Part shown: piece after piece, positions 1 to 9,059 of the stretch
Position numbering within the stretch: position 1 is the first letter of the stretch
Layout of the letters: every line of letters starts with the position of its first letter
Assembly: GCA_963738365.1 (NCBI GenBank)
Contig: CAVTWH010000010.1
Location: forward strand, 930,001-994,000
DNA length: 64,000 nt
Reading direction: 5' to 3'
DNA from: CAVTWH01 sp963738365
GTDB taxonomy: Bacteria > Actinomycetota > Actinomycetes > Mycobacteriales > Micromonosporaceae
Translations under genes and position numbers: made by a program
Notes under the pieces: model-generated
What the model was told of the DNA's origin: nothing
The model's input: only the letters and a program-made list of their open reading frames with translations
Database searches by the model: none

Positions 1-225
1 CGGCCCTGGTGCTCGCCGACGAGCCCACCGGCAACCTCGACACGCCACTCCACCGCCGACGTGCTGGCCGTCTTCGACCGGCTCAACCGGTCCGGCCGCA
101 CGATCGTGCTGATCACCCACGAGCCGGACGTCGCCGAGCACGCCCGGCGGCTGATCCGGCTGGTCGACGGCCAGATCGTCGAGACACCGGCATCGGCCAC
201 GCTACCGGCGGAGCGGGAGACGCGC
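1..225 (+). CDS. ABC transporter ATP-binding protein, C-terminal part (partial, frame-broken)
   Basis: This is the 3' part of a MacB/LolD-type ABC ATPase that powers the permease encoded next. Visible pieces are the Walker B/D-loop stretch (LADEPTGNLD), then TADVLAVFDRLN and the H-loop ITHEPDVAEHARR, ending in a VDGQIVE-type tail. The D-loop and the following helix are in different frames: one extra base near position 45 separates them. The 5' part lies outside the window. No stop is seen before the permease start, so the two could be fused as in MacB, or a stop may be hidden by another base error. The family assignment is firm; the exact end is not. Confidence 0.75.
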
Positions 226-1449
226 GTGAACCTCGTCGAGACGGTCCGGTTCGCGCTGCGCGGGGTGACCGCCAACAAGCTGCGCTCCGGCGCTGACCGT
301 GCTCGGCATCCTGATCGGCGTCGGCCGCGGTGATCCTGCTGGTGGCGGTCGGCAACGGCTCGGCCAAGGCGGTCAGGACCGGATCGAGCGCTGGGCACCA
401 ACACGCTGACGGTCAGCGCGGGCGGCCGGACCACGGCGCGCCGACCCGGAACACCGCGCTGACCCTGCCGCTGGTCGCCGCGCTGCAGTCGACCGGCAGG
501 CTGGCGCCGCGACGTGAAGTCGGTGTCGCCGGTGGTCACCAGTTCCGCAGACCGCGACGTACGAGGGCACCGACCAGCCACGGTCAGCTCGTTCGTCGGC
601 ACCAACCCGGCCTACCTGTCGGCGGCGAACTACACCGCTCGCCAAGGGCGCGCGCGTTCACCGACGACGACGTGGCCGACGGGCCGCAAGGTGGTGCTGC
701 TCGGCTCCAGACCGTCGCCAGGACCTGTTCGGCACGGTCGACCCGATCGACAAGCAGATCACCGTCGGCGGCGCGCTGTTCACCGTCGTCGGCGTGCTGG
801 CGCAACAAGGGCGGTACCGGCTTCGACGACCCGAACGACGTGGCCATCGCGCCGGTCAGCGCGGTGCAGCAGGCGCTGACCGGGTACGGCGCGCTCAGCC
901 AGATCCTGGTCCAGGCGACCGACGCCGGACAAGGTCGACGCGGCGCAGGCCGAGGTGACCGCCGATCCTGAACCAGCAGCTCAAGGTCACCGAACACCGG
1001 CCAGTGAGCCGTACCGGATCCAGAACGCCGCCCAGCTGCTGTCCACCCGGACCGACACCGCGGAGACGTTCACCGTGCTGCTCGGCGCGGTGGCCGGCGA
1101 TCAGCCTGCTGGTCGGCGGCATCGGCATCACCAACATCATGATGGTCACGGTCACCGAGCGGACCCGGGAGATCGGCATCCGCAAGGCGCTCGGCGCGCC
1201 GAGGCGGACCGATCCTCACCCAGTTCCTGGTCGAGGCGACCGTGCTGAGCGTGATCGGCGGGCTGCTCGGCGTGGCGGCCGCGCTGATCGGCAGCCACTT
1301 CACGATCGTCGGCATCAAGCCGGTCATCGTGCCCAGCTCGGTCGCGCTGGCGCTGGGCGTGTCTCGTCGCGATCGGGCTGTTCTTCGGCAGCTACCCGGC
1401 CAGCCGGGCGGCGTCGCTGCGTCCCATCGAGGCGCTGCGCTATGAGTGA
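226..1449 (+). CDS. MacB/FtsX-type ABC transporter permease (many frame breaks)
   Basis: Pieced together across frames, this reads as a MacB-like permease. It starts MNLVETVRFALRGVTANKLR, has a first membrane helix (TVLGILIG, then AVILLVAVGNG), an extracellular MacB_PCD-like domain, and the C-terminal FtsX core with RTREIGIRKALGA and a final PASRAASLRPIEALR. I count roughly 20 single-base gains or losses between about 289 and 1363 (for example near 289, 327, 372, 390, 802, 927, 1104, 1212 and 1363). This is far denser than elsewhere in the window, so sequencing or assembly error is likelier than decay. The GTG start at 226 follows a purine-rich GAGCGGGAGA. The stop overlaps the next gene's ATG, which points to one operon. 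Confidence 0.75.
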
Positions 1450-2164
1450 GGCCCTGTCAGAGCGGGAGAACGACGTGAACGCACGGCACCGTACCGACAC
1501 CACCGCCCCGCTGCCCCCGCCCACCGGGGACGGCGCCGACGGTGAGGCGCCGGACTCCTGGCCGCTGGACGACCCGGACCCGACCGAACCCACCACGCCG
1601 GACGCGACCGCCCCGGACCCTGCCGCCCTGGACCCTGCCGACCCGGATCCGGTCGACCCGGATCCGGTCGACCTGGACGCCGTCGACCTGGATGAGGATC
1701 CGTTCGATGACGACCTCGCCGAGCGGCTGGCCCGGCGGGCACCACGGATCAGGGCGACCCGGCTCACGGTGGCGCTGGCCGGCGGGGTGTTGCTGGTGAT
1801 CGGCTTCGTCGGCGGTTCGCTGGCCCAGAAGCAGTGGGGCCAGCACCCCACCGCGCCGACCAACCCGTTCGCCGTGAACGGCCGGGGGAACGGGGCCTTC
1901 CCCAACGCGTCCGGCGCCCCGGGCGGCCTGGCCGGTCGCGGCGCCGCCGCCCCGATCACCGGAACGGTGAAACTGGTCGACGGCAGCACCGTCTACATCG
2001 TCACCAGTGACGGCCGGGTGGTGACCGTGAAGACCGGCGGCGACACCACGGTCAGCCAGCCGGGGACACTGGCCAACCTGACCACCGGCGCCACGGTCAG
2101 CATCACCGGCCAGACCGGCGCCGACGGAACCGTCACCGCCACCGCGATCACCAAGACCAAATGA
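1442..2164 (+). CDS. membrane-anchored DUF5666-like protein
   Basis: A 240-residue protein. It has a long acidic, Pro/Asp-rich cytoplasmic segment (residues about 10-95, with repeated DPxxxDPD motifs), one membrane helix (about 102-122) and a Gly/Ala-rich spacer. The C-terminal beta-rich domain begins GTVKLVDGSTVYIVTSDGR and carries the pattern of DUF5666 domains. The ATG overlaps the stop of the ABC permease (TATGAGTGA), so it is probably translationally coupled and may act as an accessory of the exporter. That role is inferred from context only. The low-complexity DNA at 1600-1700 encodes the DP repeats. Confidence 0.7.
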   Translation: MSEALSERENDVNARHRTDTTAPLPPPTGDGADGEAPDSWPLDDPDPTEPTTPDATAPDPAALDPADPDPVDPDPVDLDAVDLDEDPFDDDLAERLARRAPRIRATRLTVALAGGVLLVIGFVGGSLAQKQWGQHPTAPTNPFAVNGRGNGAFPNASGAPGGLAGRGAAAPITGTVKLVDGSTVYIVTSDGRVVTVKTGGDTTVSQPGTLANLTTGATVSITGQTGADGTVTATAITKTK

Positions 2165-2180
2165 CCGGCGGGGCGGGACG

Positions 2181-2630
2181 TCAGCGCTGGGCTTCGAAGA
2201 AGTCCAGGAGCAGCCGGGCGCAGTCGGCCTCGCGGACCCCGGGCCAGACCTCGGGCCGGTGGTTGAGCCGGCGGTCGCGGACCACGTCCCAGAGCGAACC
2301 CACCGCGCCGGTCTTCGGCTCCCAGGCCCCGAAGACCAGCACCCCGATCCGGGCCAGCACCAGCGCCCCCGCGCACATCGTGCACGGCTCCAGCGTCACC
2401 ACCAGGGTGTACCCGTCCAGCCGCCAGGAGCCGGCGGCGGCGGCCCCGGCGCGCAGCGCCAGCAGCTCCGCGTGCGCCGTCGGGTCGGCCAGCGCTTCGC
2501 GCTGGTTCCAGCCCACCGCGACCTCGACACCGGACGGGTCGTAGAGCACCGCACCGACGGGGACGTCGGCGCTGCCCCGGGCCGCGCCGGCCACCTGCAG
2601 CGCCCGCTCCATCCAGGCGTCGTACCTCAC
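2181..2630 (-). CDS. tadA: tRNA-specific adenosine deaminase
   Basis: A zinc-dependent deaminase of 149 residues that converts A34 to inosine in tRNA-Arg(ACG). It has the cytidine-deaminase fold signature: HAE at residues 53-55 (zinc ligand and proton shuttle) and PCTMC at 82-86 (two cysteine zinc ligands). The length is normal for TadA. The GTG start overlaps the upstream stop by 4 bp (GTGA), so it is co-translated with the associated small protein. It ends 16 bp from the convergent membrane-protein gene. Confidence 0.95.
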   Translation of the reverse strand: MRYDAWMERALQVAGAARGSADVPVGAVLYDPSGVEVAVGWNQREALADPTAHAELLALRAGAAAAGSWRLDGYTLVVTLEPCTMCAGALVLARIGVLVFGAWEPKTGAVGSLWDVVRDRRLNHRPEVWPGVREADCARLLLDFFEAQR

Positions 2631-3136
2631 ACCTCGCGCAGCTCCTCCAGCTCGTCACCGCAGCCGATCACCTGGCACACCTCCGCGGTGACGTCGGCCG
2701 GCAGCAGCCCCTCGTGGGCGCAGAGGGCGAGCAGCTTGTGCGCGGAGACGCCCAGGTCGGCCAGCAGGTCGGCGTCGCCCACCGGGTCGGCGTCCGCCTC
2801 GGCGCCGGGGGCCGCCTCGGCGGCGGGCGCGGCGGTCAGCGCGTCGAGCTCCAGGGCCGGTGACTCGATGTCACCGAGCAGCAGCGCGCCCAGCCGGGAC
2901 TCCTCGGCGAACGCCGAGTCGGAGCCGAAGACCCGCAGGTCCTCCCCCTTGTCCAGGCGCAGGATCACCAGGTACGAGTCGTCGGACTCGACGAACAGCA
3001 GGGACTGGTCCGCCTCCGGCTCGACCTCGCGGAGCCGGTCGGCCACCTCTTCGACATCGGCGACGCCGGTGAGATCCAGCTCGGACGCGGCCCAACCCTC
3101 ATCTGCGCGGACCACCGCGGCGGCGAAGTAGGACAC
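2627..3136 (-). CDS. tRNA adenosine deaminase-associated protein
   Basis: A 169-residue acidic protein of the family routinely found directly upstream of actinobacterial tadA. It starts MSYFAAAVVRADEGW from a GTG codon. It has a mixed alpha/beta N-terminal domain (to about residue 95), an Ala/Glu-rich linker, and a C-terminal helical segment ending GCGDELEELREV. Its stop overlaps the tadA start by 4 bp. The biochemical role is unknown; the conserved pairing with tadA suggests a functional link. The start is set by the onset of the family's conserved N-terminus and a lack of plausible coding upstream. Confidence 0.85.
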   Translation of the reverse strand: MSYFAAAVVRADEGWAASELDLTGVADVEEVADRLREVEPEADQSLLFVESDDSYLVILRLDKGEDLRVFGSDSAFAEESRLGALLLGDIESPALELDALTAAPAAEAAPGAEADADPVGDADLLADLGVSAHKLLALCAHEGLLPADVTAEVCQVIGCGDELEELREV

Positions 3137-3260
3137 GGTACCCCCGGTCGAGTGTGGTGTGGAGCGAGAGCGCAACCGAAGATAGGAACGATCAGTGGTG
3201 GTTCGATGGTTCGGGTCGGTGGGCTGCGGGCGAGCCGGCACGCCGGGGCCGCGCCCGCAG

Positions 3261-3446
3261 TCAGCAGACTTCGGGACGCTGCCCGGTGGTACGTCGGCGG
3301 GTTTCCAGCAGCGCCCGCACCTGCTCCGCGGTGGCTGACCGGTGGCTCTGGCGTTCCCGAACCGCCCGGGCGTCGGAGAACTCCGCGAGCAACCGCAGGC
3401 GCCGCCGACGGCGGTCGGGGTCGGGCAACTGCAGCGCGTACGCCAT
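3261..3446 (-). CDS. small hypothetical protein (61 aa)
   Basis: An Arg-rich 61-residue protein beginning MAYALQLPDPDRRRRRLRLL, predicted to be mostly helical. It lies alone between the tadA operon and a membrane protein on the same strand. Codon third positions are strongly G/C, as in neighbouring genes, and no competing frame is better. I recognise no domain. It could be a small basic actinobacterial protein of unknown role. Confidence 0.5.
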   Translation of the reverse strand: MAYALQLPDPDRRRRRLRLLAEFSDARAVRERQSHRSATAEQVRALLETRRRTTGQRPEVC

Positions 3447-3510
3447 GAATTGAGCGTGCCCACGCCCGGGGGTGAAGTCAAGTCGAGGGGCCAAGCTACC
3501 CGCAGTGTCG

Positions 3511-4095
3511 CTACCAGAGCAGCCAGTAACCGTCGTTGGCCCAGTGGACGGCGACCACCAGGAAGCCGATCGCCACCCCGATCGCGCAGGCCAGCGCTGC
3601 TCCGACGGCCACCCCACGGTCCCCGAGCCGGGCCAGCAGCAGCGCCCCGAGCAGCCCCAGCACGCCCGCCGCGACCGTCCACCAGACGTACGAGCGGGCG
3701 CTGGTGCCGAGCACGCCGAGCAGCGCCATCCACACCGTGCCGGCCAGCACGCCGACCGCGATCGCCGCGCCACCGGCCGGGAACGGCTCCCGGTAGACCG
3801 GCCGGCTGGGCGCCGGGAACAGCCCGGACGGCCGGTACTGCGGATAGCCGGCGGTCGGCGTGCCGGAGAAGCCGGCCGGCGCGCCGCGGAAGCCGGGCTG
3901 TGGGCCGGGAGGCTGTGGGCCGGGCGGCTGTGGGCCGGGCGGCTGTGGGCGGGCAAAGCCGGCGGACGGTCCGGGTGGGGCGGCCGGCGCCGTGCCCGGG
4001 AAGATGGCCGGCCGGCCGGGGCCACCGCGCGGGGCGACCGCTGCCGGCGCCTGCGGCGCCCGGTCGGGTGCGGCCCACGGGTTCACGTCGCTCAT
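3511..4095 (-). CDS. Pro-rich four-helix membrane protein
   Basis: A 194-residue protein. The N-terminal half is disordered and Pro/Gly/Ala-rich and includes four tandem PPGPQ-type units, encoded by a 15-bp tandem repeat at about 3898-3957. The C-terminal half (about residue 105 onward) holds four hydrophobic helices. The start MSDVNPWAAP is typical of actinobacterial membrane proteins with Pro-rich tails. The function is unknown. It stands alone, with the secreted beta-propeller gene about 80 bp upstream on the same strand. Confidence 0.7.
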   Translation of the reverse strand: MSDVNPWAAPDRAPQAPAAVAPRGGPGRPAIFPGTAPAAPPGPSAGFARPQPPGPQPPGPQPPGPQPGFRGAPAGFSGTPTAGYPQYRPSGLFPAPSRPVYREPFPAGGAAIAVGVLAGTVWMALLGVLGTSARSYVWWTVAAGVLGLLGALLLARLGDRGVAVGAALACAIGVAIGFLVVAVHWANDGYWLLW

Positions 4096-4174
4096 CGCTG
4101 CCAGTATGGCCCACCGGCACGCCCCGCGCCCCGGTCCCCGGTCAGCCGGGCCCGACGCTGCGAGCCGGGCGCGC

Positions 4175-5410
4175 TCAGGAGAACTGGGCGAACTTCTTGT
4201 GGTACACGCCGCCCACGGTGCTGAACTCGCCGCCCGCGGCGAGCTTGCCCAGCGTCTGGCTGACCGCGAAGGCCAGCACGCCGTGCACGCCGGCCGAGTG
4301 CGGGTCCCAGGACAGCAGGGTGCCGTCGGTGCCGTCCGTGGCCAGGAACTTCACCCGGCTGACCGACCCGTCCACGCAGTCGCCGCCGGTGGCCTTCACG
4401 ATCGGGGTGGTACAGGCGTTGTCGAAGTGCCCGCCGACGTAGAGCACGCCGGCCAGGTAGGCCACCGCCTGGGCGTCCCCGTCCACGGTCGCCTGCCAGC
4501 GCACCGCCCCCGCCCCGGTGTAGGCCACCGCCCGGCCACCGGCGCCGCCCAGCGCGGCGTAGACCGTACCGGGGCCGAAGGCGATGCTGCGCACCTCGAC
4601 GGCGACGGTCGAGGAGAACGCCGTGACCACGGCGCCGGTGGCCGGGTCGACAGCGGCCAGCTTGCGGGTGCCCTTGGCGCCGTTGATGGTGTGGAACTTG
4701 CCGCCCAGGTAGAGCCGGCCGGTACTGGTGTCGTAGCCGAGAGCCTGCACCTGGGCGTCGGCCCGGGCCGTGAAGCCGTTGTCCAGCGCCCCGCTGGCCA
4801 GCGAGAACGCGGCGCTGTAGCCGACCGTGACGCCGTCCACGGCGGTGATCGAGCCGCCCAGGTAGAGCCGGCCGGCGGCCACCGCCAGCGCCCGCGGCGT
4901 CCCGGCCAGGCTGTGCTGGAACGGCGTCAGCGCCCCGGTCAGCGGGCTGAGCGCCGCGATGCCGTCCCGGGCCACCCCGTTGACGTGGCTGAACGTGCCG
5001 GCGATGTAGACCGTGCCGGTGACCGGGTCGACGGCCAGCGCGGTGACCGGCCCGTCGGCGCTGGGCGTCCAGGGCAGCAGCGCGCCGGTGAGCGCGTCCA
5101 CGGCGGCCAGCCGGCTGCGCGGGGTCAGCTTGCCGTTGCGCTGGGCGTTGCTGAACGCCCCGCCGAGGTAGATCGTGCTGCCCTGGTAGGCGACGGCGGT
5201 CACGTCGTTGTCGAAGCCGGTGTACGGGTCGGGGATCGCCGAGACCGTGCTGACGTCGGCGTGCGCGACACCGGTCAGGGCGGCCACCAGGGCGACGCCG
5301 ACGGCCAGCGCGCCGAAACGCAGCGGCCAGCGCCGGCCGGTCGCCGGCCGGGGAACGATCGACACGTGGGGTACCTCGATGTCCGCGGGGATCGGTGCGG
5401 TGCGTCCCAT
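4175..5410 (-). CDS. secreted beta-propeller protein (paralogue A)
   Basis: About 411 residues, with a basic N-terminus, a hydrophobic signal segment (RFGALAVGVALVAALTG, then VAHA for cleavage) and a repeat domain. The repeats carry (I/L)Y(L/V)(G/A)G(A/S/T/K)F motifs separated by about 45-55 residues: YLGGAF, YIAGTF, YLGGSI, YLGGKF, YVGGHF. Such repeats fold as a beta-propeller, here probably 7-8 blades. A paralogue lies at 36265-37413 and ends in the same FSTVGG block. It is secreted, of unknown ligand. The ATG at 5410 was preferred over longer in-frame extensions because it gives a normal n-region. The gene is divergent from the prephenate dehydrogenase gene. Confidence 0.8.
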   Translation of the reverse strand: MGRTAPIPADIEVPHVSIVPRPATGRRWPLRFGALAVGVALVAALTGVAHADVSTVSAIPDPYTGFDNDVTAVAYQGSTIYLGGAFSNAQRNGKLTPRSRLAAVDALTGALLPWTPSADGPVTALAVDPVTGTVYIAGTFSHVNGVARDGIAALSPLTGALTPFQHSLAGTPRALAVAAGRLYLGGSITAVDGVTVGYSAAFSLASGALDNGFTARADAQVQALGYDTSTGRLYLGGKFHTINGAKGTRKLAAVDPATGAVVTAFSSTVAVEVRSIAFGPGTVYAALGGAGGRAVAYTGAGAVRWQATVDGDAQAVAYLAGVLYVGGHFDNACTTPIVKATGGDCVDGSVSRVKFLATDGTDGTLLSWDPHSAGVHGVLAFAVSQTLGKLAAGGEFSTVGGVYHKKFAQFS

Positions 5411-5558
5411 AGATGGCCGTCCACCGCCTGTCGTACTCCCAACGGGTGACGGCACGCCCCGGTGGCGGCCGACCGCCGAAGCTGCCGGCGCCGGCCACAG
5501 CCCGGGACACCGGGCGGTCGGCGGCCCCGGCCGGCGCCCGTGTGGGATCGTGTGCCAC

Positions 5559-6548
5559 GTGCGCATCGCGGTCATCGGACTCGGCCTGATCGGCGGCTCT
5601 GTGCTACGGGCACTGGCGGCCCGCGGGCACACCGTGTTCGGCTACGACGCCGACCCGGCCACCCGGGCGATGGCCCGGACCGCCTCGGCGCAGGCGCCGC
5701 GGACCGGCCGGTGGCAGATCGCCGGCGCGGTCCGGGACGCGGTCGCCGGTACCGACCTGGTGGTCTGCGCGACGCCGCTGGGCGCGGTCGGCGGCGTGCT
5801 GGACGAGCTGGCCGGCTCCGGCTACTCGGGCCTGGTCACCGACGTGACGTCGGTGAAGTCGCAGGTACGCGCGCTGGTCGCGGCCCGGGCACACCGGTTC
5901 GGCCGGCTGGCCGGGTTCGTCGGCGGGCACCCGATGGCCGGCCGGGAGACCGCCAGCTTCAGCAGCGCCGACCCCGACCTGTTCGCCGGCTGTGCCTGGG
6001 TGCTGTGCCTGGAGCCGGACGAGACCGACCTCGGCGACTGGCTCACCCTGGCCGGCCTGGTCACCTCGCTGGGCGCCCGGGTGGTACCCACCACGGCGGT
6101 CGAGCACGACCGGGCGGTGGCCCTGGTCTCGCACGTCCCGCACCTGGTCGCGGTGGCGCTGGCGGCCCGCGCGGCGGGCGACCCGCTGGCGCTGACGCTG
6201 GCCGCCGGCTCGTTCCGCGACGGTACCCGGGTGGCTGCCAGCTCGCCGGCGCTGATCGCCGCCATGTGCGGGGGCAATGCCGAGGCGGTCCGGGCGGCGC
6301 TGGACGACGTCCTGGTGGACCTCGGTGGGGCGCTGGCGGCGCTGGAGGAGCCCGACCCGGTCGCCGCGCTGCCCCGGTGGCTGTCGGCCGGTACCACCGC
6401 CCGGGCCGCCTGGCCGGCCACCGCCAGCGAGTCGGTCGACCTGCCGGCCGTACCGGACGTGCTGCTGCGGCTGGGCCGGGCCGGCGGCTGGGTGACCGCC
6501 GTCGGTGCCGACCTGCGTACCGTCACCGCCGCCCGACCGCTGTCCTGA
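5559..6548 (+). CDS. tyrA: prephenate dehydrogenase
   Basis: A 329-residue NAD(P)-dependent enzyme of tyrosine biosynthesis (prephenate to 4-hydroxyphenylpyruvate). It starts RIAVIGLGLIGGS with the Rossmann GxGxxG at residues 7-12. It has the substrate-site segment GGHPMAGRE near residue 125 and the conserved HDRAVALVSHVPHL helix typical of TyrA. The length matches the monofunctional family. The GTG start sits directly at the Rossmann strand; another in-frame GTG lies three codons upstream. It is monocistronic and divergent from the beta-propeller gene. Confidence 0.92.
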   Translation: MRIAVIGLGLIGGSVLRALAARGHTVFGYDADPATRAMARTASAQAPRTGRWQIAGAVRDAVAGTDLVVCATPLGAVGGVLDELAGSGYSGLVTDVTSVKSQVRALVAARAHRFGRLAGFVGGHPMAGRETASFSSADPDLFAGCAWVLCLEPDETDLGDWLTLAGLVTSLGARVVPTTAVEHDRAVALVSHVPHLVAVALAARAAGDPLALTLAAGSFRDGTRVAASSPALIAAMCGGNAEAVRAALDDVLVDLGGALAALEEPDPVAALPRWLSAGTTARAAWPATASESVDLPAVPDVLLRLGRAGGWVTAVGADLRTVTAARPLS

Positions 6549-6635
6549 CCTGGCCCTTCACCGGATGAGCACGGTCAGGGGCATCGACCGGCCTCCCCGG
6601 CTGGCTATCCTCGGATGGCACACGGGGAGGGTGAC

Positions 6636-7508
6636 ATGCAGCAACGCACCCGGGAGAAGCTGATCCCGGTCCTGGTCGGCGTGGTGGTGGTGACCATCGT
6701 GGCGGTCGGAGCCATGATCTATGTGGCCTGGCCGAAGGGGACGACCGCGAAACCGACCGGGCTGGGATCGCCGATCTCGGCGCTGAGCCCGTCGGACAGT
6801 CCGAGCCCGGCGCCGTCGGAAGTGGCCTCGCCGAGCCCGTCCCCGGTGGCTTCGTCGGCGAAGCCCACGCCCAAGCCGACGAAGACCAGCGCGAAGCCGA
6901 AGCCGAAGACCAGCCTGAGCCCGAAGCCGGTGACCGGGCCGACGCCGCCGAAGGTGCCGGTGGCCAAGCCGCCGGGCAGCCCCAAGCCGGGCGCCTCCTG
7001 CCCGTACCTGGCCGGTCCGGTGGCGGCCCGCGCCGACGTGCAGGCGGCGCTGGCGAAGTCGGCCGGCACGTCCTACTGGGACTGGAACATCACCCTGCGC
7101 AGCGCGCTCATCGAGGCGGTCGGCTGGGAGGAGAGCGGCTGGCAGTCGACCATCATGGCGTGTGACGGCGGTACCGGCACCATGCAGCTCATGCCGGCCA
7201 CCGCCGACTGGATGAACCAGCAGTGCGACACCGACTACGACATCAAGTCGCTCACCGGCAACGTGGCCCTCGGCGCCGAGTACCTGGAGTGGCTGGTGCA
7301 CTACTTCGGCCACCGCTACTTCGCCGACAACTACTCGCTGGCCGGCGACCCGGACAAGCTGGTCCTGCTGGACATCGTGATCGCCGCGTACCAACAGGGC
7401 TTCGGCGTGATCGACAACGTCCTCACCAACCACACCGACCTGCCCAACTGGTGGTATGTCGAGGCGGTCGAGGGGTTCATGGTCAGCCAGCCGTGGACGG
7501 CCGGCTGA
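6636..7508 (+). CDS. membrane-anchored lytic transglycosylase-like protein
   Basis: A 290-residue protein. A short cytoplasmic start is followed by one membrane helix (residues about 10-32), a long Ser/Pro/Lys-rich wall-spanning linker, and a C-terminal SLT-type lysozyme-fold domain. Catalytic-domain landmarks are AVGWEESGWQ (the Glu of EESGW is the presumed acid), GTGTMQLMPATADWMN and ALGAEYLEWL. It would cleave peptidoglycan glycan strands outside the membrane. The ATG at 6636 was chosen over the one at 6615 because GGGGAGGG lies just upstream of it. It converges with mtnA. Confidence 0.88.
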   Translation: MQQRTREKLIPVLVGVVVVTIVAVGAMIYVAWPKGTTAKPTGLGSPISALSPSDSPSPAPSEVASPSPSPVASSAKPTPKPTKTSAKPKPKTSLSPKPVTGPTPPKVPVAKPPGSPKPGASCPYLAGPVAARADVQAALAKSAGTSYWDWNITLRSALIEAVGWEESGWQSTIMACDGGTGTMQLMPATADWMNQQCDTDYDIKSLTGNVALGAEYLEWLVHYFGHRYFADNYSLAGDPDKLVLLDIVIAAYQQGFGVIDNVLTNHTDLPNWWYVEAVEGFMVSQPWTAG

Positions 7509-7514
7509 GCCGGG

Positions 7515-8495
7515 TCAGGGGCGTTCGCCGCGGTCCAGGCGGAGCACCCGGCGGTCGGTGACGATGGCGGTGACCAGGTCGGCGGGGGTGACGTCGAAGG
7601 CCGGGTTCAGCGCGTCCACGCCGGCCGGGGCGCGGTTGCCGGCGGTCACCTCGGCCGCGCCCCGGTCCTCGATCTCCACCGAGCGCCCGTCCGGCGTGGC
7701 CAGGTCCACCGTGGACTCCGGCGCCACCACCAGGAACGGGATACCGGCGCGCCGGGCACCCAGGGCGTGGGCGTAGCTGCCCACCTTGTTCACCACGTCG
7801 CCGTTGGCGCAGATCCGGTCCGCGCCCAGGATCACCGCGTCGACCTGGCCGCGGGCCATCAGGAACGGGCCGGCACCGTCCACCGCGAGCTGTAGCGGAA
7901 TGCCGAGTTCGCGCAGTTCCCAGGCGGTGAGCCGGGCACCCTGCAGGAGCGGGCGGGTCTCGCTGGCGATCACCCCGGCGAGCCGGCCGCGCCGGTGCAG
8001 TTCGGCCACCACGCCCAGCGCCGTGCCGCCCAGCACGGCGGCCAGCGCCCCGGTGTTGCAGTGGGTGAGCAGCCGGGGCCGCTCGCCGCACAGCTGGGTG
8101 ACCAGGTCGGCGCCCAGCTCGGCCTGGCGAGCCGAGGACTCGATCTCGTCGTCGCGCAGCCGGTCGGCGGCGGCCAGCACGGCGGCGAAGCCGTTCGGCA
8201 GCTGCGCGGCCACCCGGGCCACGCCACGGGCCAGGTTCACCGCGGTCGGCCGGGCGGCGGCCAGGGCGGCGATCGCGGCGTCCCGGTCGGCCGGGGCGTC
8301 CGGGTGCTCGCGCAGCGCCAGGGCCACGCCGTAGCCGCCGGCCACGCCGAGCGCCGGGGCGCCGCGTACCGCCAGCCGCCGGATCGCGTCGACCAGCTCG
8401 GCGACGCTGTCCAGGCGCAGCATGGTGACGGTGTCCGGCAGTGCGGTCTGGTCGACGATCTCCACCGCGCCGGCCACCCAGTCGATGGTCCGCAT
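7515..8495 (-). CDS. mtnA: S-methyl-5-thioribose-1-phosphate isomerase
   Basis: A 326-residue enzyme of the methionine salvage pathway that interconverts methylthioribose-1-phosphate and methylthioribulose-1-phosphate. Family landmarks are RGAPALG near residue 45, THCNTGALA with the catalytic Cys, SETRPLLQGARLTAWEL, and GADRICANGDVVNKVG with the catalytic Asp. The length is normal for the eIF2B-like isomerases. No other methionine-salvage gene lies beside it. The start MRTIDW is the usual family N-terminus. Confidence 0.95.
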   Translation of the reverse strand: MRTIDWVAGAVEIVDQTALPDTVTMLRLDSVAELVDAIRRLAVRGAPALGVAGGYGVALALREHPDAPADRDAAIAALAAARPTAVNLARGVARVAAQLPNGFAAVLAAADRLRDDEIESSARQAELGADLVTQLCGERPRLLTHCNTGALAAVLGGTALGVVAELHRRGRLAGVIASETRPLLQGARLTAWELRELGIPLQLAVDGAGPFLMARGQVDAVILGADRICANGDVVNKVGSYAHALGARRAGIPFLVVAPESTVDLATPDGRSVEIEDRGAAEVTAGNRAPAGVDALNPAFDVTPADLVTAIVTDRRVLRLDRGERP

Positions 8496-8615
8496 GTGCG
8501 CGAAGCTACCCGGCCTGTGCTGGTCGGCGCGCGGGTACGCGCTTCGCCGCGCTGCCCACCTCCGCGGCGCCTGCTGGTCCGGCCGGGTCGCCGGCCGCCA
8601 GGTAGATTCGCAGGC

Positions 8616-9059
8616 ATGCCTCTGTGGGCGGTGGGCGTCGTCGTGGCGGTGTGGGGTGCGGTGCTGGTCGCCGTCGTGGCCGCGTTCCGGGCGCCGGCCC
8701 GGGTGAGCCTGGAACTCGACGGCGGCGTGCTGGTGGTCGGGCTCGGCGCCTGGGACCGGCTGCTCTGCCTGCGTCGGGAGGTACGCACCCCGCTGGCGCA
8801 GATCCGCGCGGTGCGCGTCGTGGACCGGGACGAGCTGCCCCGCCCCGGCCTGCGGCTGCCGGGTGCCCACCTGCCGGGGGTCATCACCGCCGGTTCGTAC
8901 GGGCTGGGTACCGAGCGGTCCTTCTGGGACATCCGCAAGGCGCCCCGGATACTGGTGATCCAGTGCCGCCCGGGCGGCGAGTACGCGCGCCTGTTCCTGG
9001 AGCTGCCCGACCCGGAGGGCGCCGCCCGCCGCCTCACGCACGACCTGGCGCAGTCGTGA
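8616..9059 (+). CDS. small membrane protein with PH-like domain
   Basis: A 147-residue protein with one N-terminal membrane helix (residues 3-25) and a soluble beta-rich part. The segment SYGLGTERSFWDIRKAPRIL followed by LVIQC resembles bacterial PH-like domains (DUF3093/YdbS-like style), but I cannot assign a family firmly. Its stop overlaps the GTG start of the PHP-domain gene by 4 bp, so the two are co-translated. Divergent from mtnA. Confidence 0.7.
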   Translation: MPLWAVGVVVAVWGAVLVAVVAAFRAPARVSLELDGGVLVVGLGAWDRLLCLRREVRTPLAQIRAVRVVDRDELPRPGLRLPGAHLPGVITAGSYGLGTERSFWDIRKAPRILVIQCRPGGEYARLFLELPDPEGAARRLTHDLAQS

